Below are positions 8,606-15,841 of a stretch of 64,000 nt of DNA, in pieces. The notes beneath the pieces are model-generated. The model saw nothing but the letters and a program-made list of their open reading frames with translations, was not told the origin of the DNA and searched no databases. The stretch is taken from positions 2,542,001 through 2,606,000 of the forward strand of contig NZ_CP151632.1 of NCBI RefSeq assembly GCF_040144835.1. The letters run 5' to 3'. The stretch's first letter is position 1. Each line of letters opens with the position of its first letter. This stretch comes from Microbacterium sp. LWS13-1.2 (GTDB lineage: Bacteria; Actinomycetota; Actinomycetes; Actinomycetales; Microbacteriaceae). The translations under genes and the position numbers were made by a program.

Positions 8606-10117
8606 GTGACCGACATGAGCTCCCCCGCCCCCGGATCGGACGAGCCCGGCGCTGCCGCGCAGCCCGCCGGCGCCCCCGGCGCGGGCAGCCCTCCGGAGCA
8701 CGTCCTGTCGACGGCGGCGCTCAACACCGACGGACTGGACGAGACCCCGGTCCCCCGGCGACGGGTGTTCGCCTGGGCGCTGTGGGACTGGGCGACGCAG
8801 CCCTTCAACTCGGTCATCCTGACGTTCGTCTTCGTATCGCTGTACCTGGTGTCGGACGCGTTCCTCCCCGCCGGCGTCGCGGCGCAGAATGCCGACGGCG
8901 AGATGGTGTGCTCGCGGGCGGCGGACGCGGCGACGGAGTACTGCGGCGCCCTCTCGGATCTCGCTGAGTGGTACGGCTGGGTCACCTTCGCCGCCGGCAT
9001 CCTGATCCTGCTGCTGGCGCCCGTGCTCGGCCAGCGCGCCGACGCGGCGGGCACAAAGAAGCGCTGGGTGGTCGGTGCGACCGCCGTGCTGGCGCTGCTG
9101 CAGTTCGCTCTCTTCTTCGTCTACGCCGAGCCCCAGTTCTTCTGGCTCGGAGCGATCCTCGTCGCGCTCGGATCGGTCGCCTCCGAGATCGCGGGCGTCA
9201 ACTACAACGCGATGCTGGTGCAGGTCTCGACTCCGAAGACCATCGGCCGCGTCAGCGGTCTGGGCTGGGGACTCGGGTACATCGGCGGCATCCTCGCCCT
9301 CGCTCTCGTCGTGGTCCTCAACACCTTCGACTGGTTCGGGCTCGACGTGTCGGACGGGCTGGCGTACCGCCTCATCGCGGTCGGCGCCGCGATCTGGACC
9401 GTGCTGTTCGCGCTCCCCTTCGTCTTCCTCGTGCCCGAGTCGCCGGCGAGCCCCGACCGCCGGCGCGTCGGCTTCTTCGAGGGCTACGCGGTGCTCGTGC
9501 ACGACATCGTCGCCCTCTTCCGCGAGCACCGGCCGACGTTCTGGTTCCTGATCGCGAGCGCCGTCTATCGCGACGGCCTGGCCGGCGTCTTCGCCTTCGG
9601 CGGAGTGCTCGCCGCCGTGTCGTTCGGCTTCAGCGCGACCGAGGTCATCGCGTTCGGCATCGCGCTGAACCTCGTCGCCGGCGTGTCGACGATCATCGCC
9701 GGCCGCCTCGACGACCGGTTCGGAGCCCGCGCGGTCATCATCACGGCGCTCACCATCCTCATCGTGAGCGCGCTGTTCGTCTTCATCCTGCGCGAGGGCG
9801 GCAAGCCGGTGTTCTGGGTGGGCGGCATCCTGCTGTCGGCCGCGGTCGGCCCCGCCCAGGCATCCAGCCGATCGCTGCTCGCCCGCGTCACCCCCGCCGG
9901 CATGCAGGGTGAGGTGTTCGGTCTCTACGCCACCACCGGCCGCGTGATGAGCTTCCTGTCGCCGCTGCTCTGGGCCGCGTTCATCGGCTGGTTCGGCGCG
10001 ACGCACTACGGCATCCTCGGCATCGTGATCGTGCTGCTCGTGGGACTCCTCCTGCTGCTGCCGGTGAAGGTGAGGCCGGCGGACATCGCCGCGGCGCCGG
10101 CGCGCAGTCCGCGCTGA
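8606..10117 (+). CDS. MFS transporter of the UMF1/Atg22-like family
   Basis: About 503 residues from the GTG at 8606; ATG 8615 is the alternative, and an AAGGG box lies about 10 nt before the GTG. After a Pro/Ala-rich N-terminus the motif 'FAWALWDWATQPFNSVI' is the hallmark of the UMF1 (Atg22-like) MFS family, followed by 11-12 membrane helices. A 45-residue loop between helices 1 and 2 carries two Cys residues. Bacterial members are uncharacterised exporters. The gene diverges from the other MFS gene across a short spacer. Confidence 0.85.
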   Translation: MTDMSSPAPGSDEPGAAAQPAGAPGAGSPPEHVLSTAALNTDGLDETPVPRRRVFAWALWDWATQPFNSVILTFVFVSLYLVSDAFLPAGVAAQNADGEMVCSRAADAATEYCGALSDLAEWYGWVTFAAGILILLLAPVLGQRADAAGTKKRWVVGATAVLALLQFALFFVYAEPQFFWLGAILVALGSVASEIAGVNYNAMLVQVSTPKTIGRVSGLGWGLGYIGGILALALVVVLNTFDWFGLDVSDGLAYRLIAVGAAIWTVLFALPFVFLVPESPASPDRRRVGFFEGYAVLVHDIVALFREHRPTFWFLIASAVYRDGLAGVFAFGGVLAAVSFGFSATEVIAFGIALNLVAGVSTIIAGRLDDRFGARAVIITALTILIVSALFVFILREGGKPVFWVGGILLSAAVGPAQASSRSLLARVTPAGMQGEVFGLYATTGRVMSFLSPLLWAAFIGWFGATHYGILGIVIVLLVGLLLLLPVKVRPADIAAAPARSPR

Positions 10118-10173
10118 GTCGCGGCGTCCGCGCGACCGGCCGGAAGCACCGCCGCATCGGATACCCTCGCAAT

Positions 10174-10189
10174 CGGTGAGATTTCACCG
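10174..10189. promoter_or_regulatory. Palindrome CGGTGA-GATT-TCACCG, possible operator
   Basis: Perfect 6-bp arms around 4 nt, 57 nt upstream of the gene starting at 10246. A TACCCT hexamer just upstream could be a -10 box. No regulator is assigned. Confidence 0.4.
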
Positions 10190-10245
10190 GTGCGACTGGG
10201 GGGCCGTCGCGCTTCCCGCGCTGCAGCCGATTCCCGAGAGGCACC

Positions 10246-10818
10246 GTGTCGATCCCTCGCACCCCCCGACGACTCGCCGAGCGCCGACGCGCCGCGCGTC
10301 ATCGCCGCGCGGTCGGGTACTGGGGCGTTCTGCTGGCGATGCTCATCTCGCTGTGGATCGGGACGACCGTCGTCCCCCCCGCGTGGCTGCACACTCCTGC
10401 GCTCTTCGGCCACCTCGCGTCGGTGATCGTGGGGCTCGGTGCCGCGGTCCTCCTCGAGATGAGCGGACTGCTCTGGATGCTGCGCCGCGCCGGTCTCGAC
10501 GACCTCCGCCGCGTCGAGCGCACGGTGAGCGGGCTCGCGTGGCTCGGCATCGTGGGGCTGCTCGGGACCGGCGCGTTCCTGCAGCCGGACCTCGGCCAGC
10601 CGCTCACGGCGATCAAGATGATCGCCGTGCTCGTCGCGGCGATGAACGGGGTCGGGATGACGCGACTGACCGACGAACTCGCCCGGCTCCCCAGCGGCGT
10701 GCGGTTCGCGGCGCTCCCCCGGAGGCTCCAGGCCTGGTGCGCCTGGAGCGCGGTCGTGTCGCAGTCGGCGTGGTGGACCGCGGTGCTGATCGGGATGCTG
10801 AACACCGCCTCACGGTGA
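10246..10818 (+). CDS. Small integral membrane protein, unknown function
   Basis: A 190-residue protein beginning at GTG. After a basic N-terminus rich in Arg there are four to five hydrophobic segments at about 24-45, 50-75, 90-110, 121-135 and 165-185. It contains a buried Glu in 'AAVLLEMSGLLWML' and several Trp residues near membrane edges. The helix pattern is reminiscent of small haem- or copper-handling membrane proteins, but no ligand motif is convincing and I do not assign a family. It stands alone between the UMF1 transporter and the vWA protein. Confidence 0.75.
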   Translation: MSIPRTPRRLAERRRAARHRRAVGYWGVLLAMLISLWIGTTVVPPAWLHTPALFGHLASVIVGLGAAVLLEMSGLLWMLRRAGLDDLRRVERTVSGLAWLGIVGLLGTGAFLQPDLGQPLTAIKMIAVLVAAMNGVGMTRLTDELARLPSGVRFAALPRRLQAWCAWSAVVSQSAWWTAVLIGMLNTASR

Positions 10819-10857
10819 TCTCTCGGCATCCTCACCCTCGCCTCGCAACCGCGAGGG

Positions 10858-10877
10858 GGTTAGGCTCAAGCCTTACC
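10858..10877. promoter_or_regulatory. Imperfect 20-bp palindrome upstream of the vWA gene
   Basis: GGTTAGGCT and AGCCTTACC flank a central CA, matching at 8 of 9 arm positions. It resembles half of a DtxR-type iron box (TTAGG arms) but lacks the second conserved part, so iron control is only a possibility. It lies 55 nt before the start codon at 10933. Confidence 0.4.
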
Positions 10878-10932
10878 GGACTACCCGGCCGGTGACCCCC
10901 CGCCCGGCCTCACGGCCGCATCGACCTCGAGG

Positions 10933-12993
10933 ATGCCCATGCGCGATCGCACGCGCGGCGACGAGGACGCGCCCGGACCCCGCCGCGGCCAGTCCTCTCA
11001 ACCGGCGACCGCTGCCCTTCCCGCAGCGTCGCCCTCCGCTTCCACTCCCCCCTTCTCCGCAGCCGGATCGGCGACGAAGCCGCCTCAGCCGACGAAGCCG
11101 TCGGCGATCGAGCAGCGCCGTGAGCACCGCCGCAAGCGCCGCCGCCAGATGCTGATCTGGACCACCGTCGTCGGCATCGTCGTGCTGGTGGGATCGATCA
11201 GCACGGTGTCGTATGCGATCGTCTCGAACTTCGCCGGGCCCGAGCCTGTCGCGGAGGACCCCGCGCCGGCAGCCCCCGCCGTGGTCGAGCCGATCGAGTT
11301 CCCGCAGGACGAGCCGGCCGCGACTGCGGGCGCCCAGCCGTGCGCCACCGTGAGCGTCCTGTCGTCGTTCGAGAACGCGGAGATGGTCGAGGGCCTTGCC
11401 GCCGCGTACAACAGCCAGCCGCGCAACGTCGCCGGCTCGTGCGTGACGGTGACGACGACGAAGGACAAGTCGGGCGTCGCCGCCGCGGTGGTGGCCACCG
11501 GGTTCCCGAGCCTGCCCGACGACCAGAAGCCCACCGTGTGGCTGCCGGATTCCTCCACCTGGGTCGACGTCGCCCAGTCGCAGGGCGCCACCAACCTGCG
11601 CGCCGAGGGCACGAGCGTCGGCATCTCGGACGTCGTGATCGCGATGCCCGAGAACCTCGCCGAGACCATCGGATGGGATGCCGAGGCCCCGACGTGGAGC
11701 GCCATCTTCGAGGCCGCCGGCGACCCCGACCTGTGGAGCGGTCTCGGCCACCCCGAATGGGGCGCGTTCAAGCTCGGCAAGACCAGCCCGCTGATGGCGA
11801 CCTCGGGCGAGGCGGCGATGTACGCGTCCTACGGCACGGCGGCAGGCTCGCTGGCCGAGCTCACCGCCACCCAGGTGCAGGATCCCGGCGTCGAGGCCCA
11901 GGTGCACCAGAACGAGACGGCGACCAGCCACTACATGGCGACGCCCGAGCACTTCCTGTGGCACGCGCGCCAGGCCGAGGCATCCGGTTCCACCGCTGAC
12001 TTCCTCTCGGCGGTCATCGTCGACGAGAAGTCGGTGTGGGACTACAACCGCGGCATCACCAGCCGTGACGGCATCACCCGCACGCAGGGCGAGCCGCCGT
12101 CGGAGCAGCTCGTGCCCATCTACCCCGCCGACGGGTACTACTCCGCCGACAACCCGGTGATGCGCCTCACCGGCGAATGGATCGATCCGGTCGAGGCAGA
12201 GGCCGCCGCCGACTTCATCCGGTTCACGCACACCGCGCAGGGCCAGTCGGCCGTGCGCGCCGCCGGCTACCGCGACCTCAACCGCGCGCTCGACGAGAGC
12301 GTCGAGAAGGTCGGCCAGCTCCAGGGCGCACAGCGCGGCACGCTCGCGTTCCCCGCCGCCGACGTCGTGACGGCCGTGCAGGCGTCGTTCCCCGAGGTGC
12401 GCAAGCGCGCGAACGTGCTGTTCCTGCTCGACGTCTCGGGGTCGATGGACGAGCCCATCCCCGCGGGCGACACGAAGCTCGCCCAGGCGCGCAAGGCCAT
12501 CGAGGCGGCGCTCGGGCACTTCACCACCGGCGACGACGTCGGGCTCGCCGCGTTCGCGCAGGGGCCGGACGGTGCGATGCTGCCGGGCCTGGTCTCGCCG
12601 GTCACCGACATCGGAACGTCGCGCGACGGGTTTCTCGGGGCCCTCGGCGGACTCAGCTCGATGGGCGACACGCCTCTGTACCAGGCCGTCGACACGTTCG
12701 CCGCGCAGCAGGCGGCGTCGTGGACGAGCGACCACATCAACGCGATCGTGCTGCTCAGCGACGGCGAGAATGACACCCCCAACGCCCCCACCATCGGCGC
12801 CGATCAGATGCTCGCGAACCTGAAGGACATGCATCACGCGACACCGGTGCTCATCTTCACACTCGCCTACGGTGCCGACGCGGACGTGGCGACCCTGCAG
12901 TCGATCTCGAGCGCGACCGGCGCGCACTACTACGACGCGACCGACCCGTCCAAGCTCGAGGCCGTGCTCGGCGATCTCGTCACGAGCTTCTGA
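10933..12993 (+). CDS. Substrate-binding and von Willebrand factor A domain membrane protein
   Basis: The 686 residues run in this order: disordered Pro/Ser/Arg-rich N-terminus (1-70), one membrane helix (about 72-95), then an extracellular solute-binding-protein-like domain (about 135-460). A vWA domain (about 490-680) follows, whose metal-ion-dependent adhesion site reads 'FLLDVSGSMDEP', with a later 'LLSDGEND' loop. The fusion of a molybdate/sulfate-type binding fold with vWA is known in actinobacterial 'substrate-binding and VWA domain' proteins of unknown function. It is not accompanied by ABC permease genes, so a sensing or cell-surface role is more likely than transport. ATG 10939 is an alternative start. 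Confidence 0.85.
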   Translation: MPMRDRTRGDEDAPGPRRGQSSQPATAALPAASPSASTPPFSAAGSATKPPQPTKPSAIEQRREHRRKRRRQMLIWTTVVGIVVLVGSISTVSYAIVSNFAGPEPVAEDPAPAAPAVVEPIEFPQDEPAATAGAQPCATVSVLSSFENAEMVEGLAAAYNSQPRNVAGSCVTVTTTKDKSGVAAAVVATGFPSLPDDQKPTVWLPDSSTWVDVAQSQGATNLRAEGTSVGISDVVIAMPENLAETIGWDAEAPTWSAIFEAAGDPDLWSGLGHPEWGAFKLGKTSPLMATSGEAAMYASYGTAAGSLAELTATQVQDPGVEAQVHQNETATSHYMATPEHFLWHARQAEASGSTADFLSAVIVDEKSVWDYNRGITSRDGITRTQGEPPSEQLVPIYPADGYYSADNPVMRLTGEWIDPVEAEAAADFIRFTHTAQGQSAVRAAGYRDLNRALDESVEKVGQLQGAQRGTLAFPAADVVTAVQASFPEVRKRANVLFLLDVSGSMDEPIPAGDTKLAQARKAIEAALGHFTTGDDVGLAAFAQGPDGAMLPGLVSPVTDIGTSRDGFLGALGGLSSMGDTPLYQAVDTFAAQQAASWTSDHINAIVLLSDGENDTPNAPTIGADQMLANLKDMHHATPVLIFTLAYGADADVATLQSISSATGAHYYDATDPSKLEAVLGDLVTSF

Positions 12994-13012
12994 CCCGCGG
13001 AGCGGCCTGGAC

Positions 13013-13096
13013 GAGCGAGACGAAACGCCCCGGACCGTCTCGCACCGCTCAGCGCGTTTCGTCTCGCCCGCTGGCGCTCCCTCGCTCAACGACCGG
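13013..13096. repeat. Palindromic repeat copy B (overlaps the 3' end of the minus-strand regulator)
   Basis: GCGAGACGAAACGC at 13015-13028 pairs with GCGTTTCGTCTCGC at 13054-13067, followed by the CTCAACGACCGG half of the second module at 13085-13096. The stop codon of the convergent regulator gene (13086-13088) lies inside the repeat, which therefore supplies its last codons. Confidence 0.8.
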
Positions 13097-13790
13097 TTGG
13101 TGACGCCCCGGGCCAGGAGTCGGCGAGCTTGGTGAGGAGACGCGCGAGCTCGGCGCGCTCGTCGTCGGTGAAGGCCGCGAGCGCTGCGTCCATGGCTTCG
13201 CGCCGCTCGCCCCGGAAGCCGCGCACGAGCCGGGTGCCGGCATCCGTCAGAGCCACACGGGTGCGGCGCGCGTCGTCGGGGTCGGCCTCCCGCCGAGCCA
13301 GTTCGAGCTCGACGGCCTGCTGCACCAGCCGCGACGCGCGGGGCTGATCGACCCCGACGGCGTCGGCGATCTCGCCCACCGACAGCGGGTGGGATGCCGC
13401 GGCCAGCGCCTCGAGCAGCCGCAGGCGTGCGGGTCCGCCGATGCGGCCGGCGCCGCCCCAGGGGGACGGTCCGCCGAACCCGGGCGGCCCGCCGAAGCCC
13501 GGGACGACTCCACCGCGCCCCCACGGCCCGCCGCGTCCACCGCGGCCGGCGAAGCCTCGGATGTCGTCGCCGTGCCCGTGATCCGGGGCGTCGTCGCCGT
13601 GATCGGCGCCGGCGCCGTGCGCTCCGCCGTGGCCATGAGCGCCGTGGGGCCCGGCATGACCGTGGGAGTGCGGCCCGCCGCCGTGCGGCCCGGCTCCCTC
13701 GGCCCACGGCGGGCGCGGCATACGTCGACCGCGCAGCCGGGCGAGCGCGGCTGCGATGGCGTCGGACGGGTCGTCGGGGGTGGACGGCAT
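13086..13790 (-). CDS. MarR-like regulator with His/Gly-rich N-terminal extension
   Basis: A 234-residue protein. Residues 1-30 are an acidic/basic start, residues 35-78 are extremely His/Gly/Ala-rich ('HSHGHAGPHGAHGHGG', with Asp-His pairs after it), and residues 78-110 are Gly/Pro/Phe-rich. A winged helix-turn-helix follows (about 118-215, 'LSVGEIADAVGVDQPRASRLV', then 'RRTRVALTDAG' wing), of MarR type. The His cluster suggests binding of Zn, Ni, Co or Cu, though this is inference. The ATG lies 6 nt after TAAGTT (minus strand, bases 13797-13802), so it appears leaderless. It diverges from a second His-rich regulator at 13912 across a 121-nt palindrome-rich spacer; the two probably cross-regulate. 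Confidence 0.85.
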   Translation of the reverse strand: MPSTPDDPSDAIAAALARLRGRRMPRPPWAEGAGPHGGGPHSHGHAGPHGAHGHGGAHGAGADHGDDAPDHGHGDDIRGFAGRGGRGGPWGRGGVVPGFGGPPGFGGPSPWGGAGRIGGPARLRLLEALAAASHPLSVGEIADAVGVDQPRASRLVQQAVELELARREADPDDARRTRVALTDAGTRLVRGFRGERREAMDAALAAFTDDERAELARLLTKLADSWPGASPTGR

Positions 13791-13796
13791 GCGTCC

Positions 13797-13866
13797 AACT
13801 TACATGTGACTTGACATGCATCCCAACTGCATGTCACACTGCATGTACATGCACTTCGACATGTAA
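13797..13866. promoter_or_regulatory. Shared operator region of nested ACATGT palindromes
   Basis: TTACATGT at 13800-13807 is the exact reverse complement of ACATGTAA at 13859-13866. Between them lie TGACATGC, GCATGTCA and a perfect 12-bp palindrome GCATGTACATGC (13841-13852). The motif (G/A)CATGT or its complement occurs at least six times in 70 bp. The leftmost copy overlaps the -10 box (13797-13802) of the minus-strand regulator, so binding there would repress it. Confidence 0.75.
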
Positions 13867-13911
13867 AACGTGACGGCTTCTCACGCCGCCCCTCCCCGAA
13901 GGACTTCACAC

Positions 13912-14850
13912 ATGAACGACAACACAGACAACGAAGACAACGACAACGAGAACGAGACCGGCGCTCCCCGCCCCACCGACCGCCGCCCGCTGGGCTCCTG
14001 GCTGCGAGCCGTCGACGCACTGCTGACGCGCGAGTTCGCGACGGCGCTCGAGGCCGAGGGCATCACCCGCCGCGACTGGATGCTGCTGAACATGCTCTCG
14101 GGCGACGTCGACGCCCCCGACTTCCGTGAGCGCCTGGCCCGCAAGGGCAAGCGCCTGCGCGGCCTCGAGGAGCGCGGCTGGGTCGTCGAGCAGGGCGACG
14201 GAACGTGGGCCCTCACCGACCTCGGCCACTCCGAGAAGGAGCGCATCGGCACCGTCGTCGACGGCATCCGGTCACGGGTCGTCGCCGCGGTCGGCGACGA
14301 CGAGGCGTACGCCGCGCTGACCGCTTCCCTCGAGGCGGTCGCCCGCGAGTTCGGCTGGGACGAGAACTCCGCCGGCCGTGGGCGCGGCTTCGGAGGGTTC
14401 GGAGGGTTCGGGTGGCCCGGCTTCGGCCGCGGCGGCGCCCCGGGCTTCGGACCCGAGTTCCGCGGCCGCAGCTTCGGACCGGGCTGGGGGCCGGGCTTCG
14501 GCGGGCGTCCGCGTCCGTTCGATCCCGACATCCACGACGGCTACGGCCACAACCGCCACCGCGGCTTCGCTCCCGGGCGCCACGGCCACCCGGCCGAGCG
14601 CTTCGACGAGCCGATGCGCGGCTACGGTGAGCACGGCTGCGCGGGCCACCACCCGCACGCCGGCCACAGCCATCACGACCACGAGGGCGACGAGCACGGC
14701 GACCACCGTCACCACGGCGGTCCCCACCACCAGGGCGACCACGGTCACGGCCACCACGGCCACCGCGGTCACGGCCCGCGCACCCAGCGCGCGTACGAGC
14801 GCGGCTTCGACGCCGGGTTCACCCGCGGCCGCGAGGCCGGCGCCGCCTGA
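13912..14850 (+). CDS. Winged-helix regulator with long Gly/Phe- and His-rich C-terminal tail
   Basis: A 312-residue protein in three parts. Residues 1-20 are Asp/Asn-rich. Residues 25-145 form a MarR/PadR-like winged helix ('TREFATALEAEGITRRDWM', 'RKGKRLRGLEERGWV', 'WALTDLGHSEKERIG'). Residues 155-215 are Gly/Phe/Arg-rich, and residues 220-300 contain over 30 His, many as HH, HGH or HDH. The tail closes with 'YERGFDAGFTRGREAG'. The His tail is a plausible metal store or sensor. It mirrors the divergent regulator at 13086, which carries its His region at the other end. The ATG at 13912 follows a GAAGGA box by about 9 nt. Family assignment beyond winged helix is uncertain. Confidence 0.8.
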   Translation: MNDNTDNEDNDNENETGAPRPTDRRPLGSWLRAVDALLTREFATALEAEGITRRDWMLLNMLSGDVDAPDFRERLARKGKRLRGLEERGWVVEQGDGTWALTDLGHSEKERIGTVVDGIRSRVVAAVGDDEAYAALTASLEAVAREFGWDENSAGRGRGFGGFGGFGWPGFGRGGAPGFGPEFRGRSFGPGWGPGFGGRPRPFDPDIHDGYGHNRHRGFAPGRHGHPAERFDEPMRGYGEHGCAGHHPHAGHSHHDHEGDEHGDHRHHGGPHHQGDHGHGHHGHRGHGPRTQRAYERGFDAGFTRGREAGAA

Positions 14851-14867
14851 CCCCCGGCATCCACCCC

Positions 14868-14918
14868 GCTCGCCCGTCACGATCTGCGGCCGCACGCCGC
14901 ACTTCGTGACGGGCGAGC
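14868..14918 (+). terminator. Long hairpin before the sulfur cluster
   Basis: A 13-bp perfect inverted repeat: GCTCGCCCGTCAC at 14868-14880 and GTGACGGGCGAGC at 14906-14918, with a smaller GC hairpin in the loop. It separates the His-rich regulator from the sulfur genes. No T run follows. Confidence 0.6.
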
Positions 14919-14975
14919 AGGGTTTCACGGACCCGGCGTCACGCGCGCGTCACACGCGGAAGGCAAAATGGGCAG

Positions 14976-15683
14976 GTGACCAACGCGCCCGCGCTCCTCG
15001 CCATCTCGCACGGAACGGCGTCGCCCGCCGGGCAGGCGGCCGTCGCGGGGCTGGTGGATGCCGTCGCACGGCGCCTCCCGGAGGTCACAGTGCGCCTCGG
15101 GCACGTCGACGTGCAGCAGCCCGATGTGGCGGCATCCCTCGACGCGATCCCGGAGGGCACACCGGTCGTGATCGTGCCCCTGCTGCTGTCGGCCGGGTAC
15201 CACGTGCGCGTCGATCTCATCGCGCAGACCGCGGGCAGGAAGGGCATCGTCATCGCCCCCGCACTCGGCCCCGACCCCCGGCTCGTTGATGCTCTCGTGG
15301 CACGACTCGCGCCGCTCGCGCCGGAGGCCGGCGACGCTCTCGTGCTCGCGGTGGCGGGATCCAGTGACGACCGCGCGAACGAGGACTGCCGCGTCACCGC
15401 GAGGATGCTCGGCGAACGCCTCGGGCGCGAGGTGTCGGTGGGCTTCCTCGCCGCCGCCGACCCGCGGCTCGACGTCGCGGTGGCGCAGGCCGCTGCGACA
15501 TCGGCCGCGCGCACCGTGGTCGCGGACTACCTGCTCGCACCGGGCTACTTCCACGACCTCGCCGTGCGGATGGCGGCCGGTGCCCCCGTGGCGCCGCCGC
15601 TGCTCGGCGACGACGAGCCGCCGGTGTCCCTGGTCGACATCGTCGTCGATCGCTACCGCGCGGTCGCCTCTTTATCGGACTGA
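14976..15683 (+). CDS. cbiX: CbiX-type sirohydrochlorin chelatase
   Basis: A 235-residue class II chelatase with two tandem CbiX-like halves. The N-terminal 'LLAISHGTASPAG' contains the metal-liganding His12, and 'LLLSAGYHVRVD' carries the second conserved His; the second half repeats the fold with 'LAVAGSSDDRANED' and 'YLLAPGYFHD'. The expected reaction is insertion of Fe(II) into sirohydrochlorin to form siroheme; cobalt insertion in cobalamin synthesis is the alternative, but its place just before sulfite reductase favours iron. The GTG start lies 6 nt after CAAAAT (14964-14969), consistent with leaderless transcription. Intact. Confidence 0.9.
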   Translation: MTNAPALLAISHGTASPAGQAAVAGLVDAVARRLPEVTVRLGHVDVQQPDVAASLDAIPEGTPVVIVPLLLSAGYHVRVDLIAQTAGRKGIVIAPALGPDPRLVDALVARLAPLAPEAGDALVLAVAGSSDDRANEDCRVTARMLGERLGREVSVGFLAAADPRLDVAVAQAAATSAARTVVADYLLAPGYFHDLAVRMAAGAPVAPPLLGDDEPPVSLVDIVVDRYRAVASLSD

Positions 15684-15841
15684 GTCCACGAACGCGTCCA
15701 CCCGCAACTGTGTGACGCCCCATTACGCCGGTTAACGGCTCTTGACGTTCGGATAGGCCCTCGGCCCGGTCGCTTCTAGCCTCACGGAATGGACTCGTTA
15801 GAGTCCGCCCGGGGACGCCCGGGATCACCCCGGAGGCCACC

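Noticed and set aside
10873..13821. Minus-strand open frame of 982 codons
   Set aside because: It is antisense to the vWA protein gene and runs through the His-rich regulator in another frame; composition is Arg/Ala-rich shadow coding typical of GC-rich DNA.
13870..13911. Upstream start for the plus-strand His-rich regulator
   Set aside because: The codon at 13870 would add 14 residues antisense to the operator edge; ATG 13912 has the GAAGGA box.
15684..15841. SAM or other sulfur riboswitch upstream of sir
   Set aside because: No conserved S-box or SAM-II-like core; only TTGACG and TAGCCT hexamers at poor spacing and a small GC hairpin near 15805-15835.
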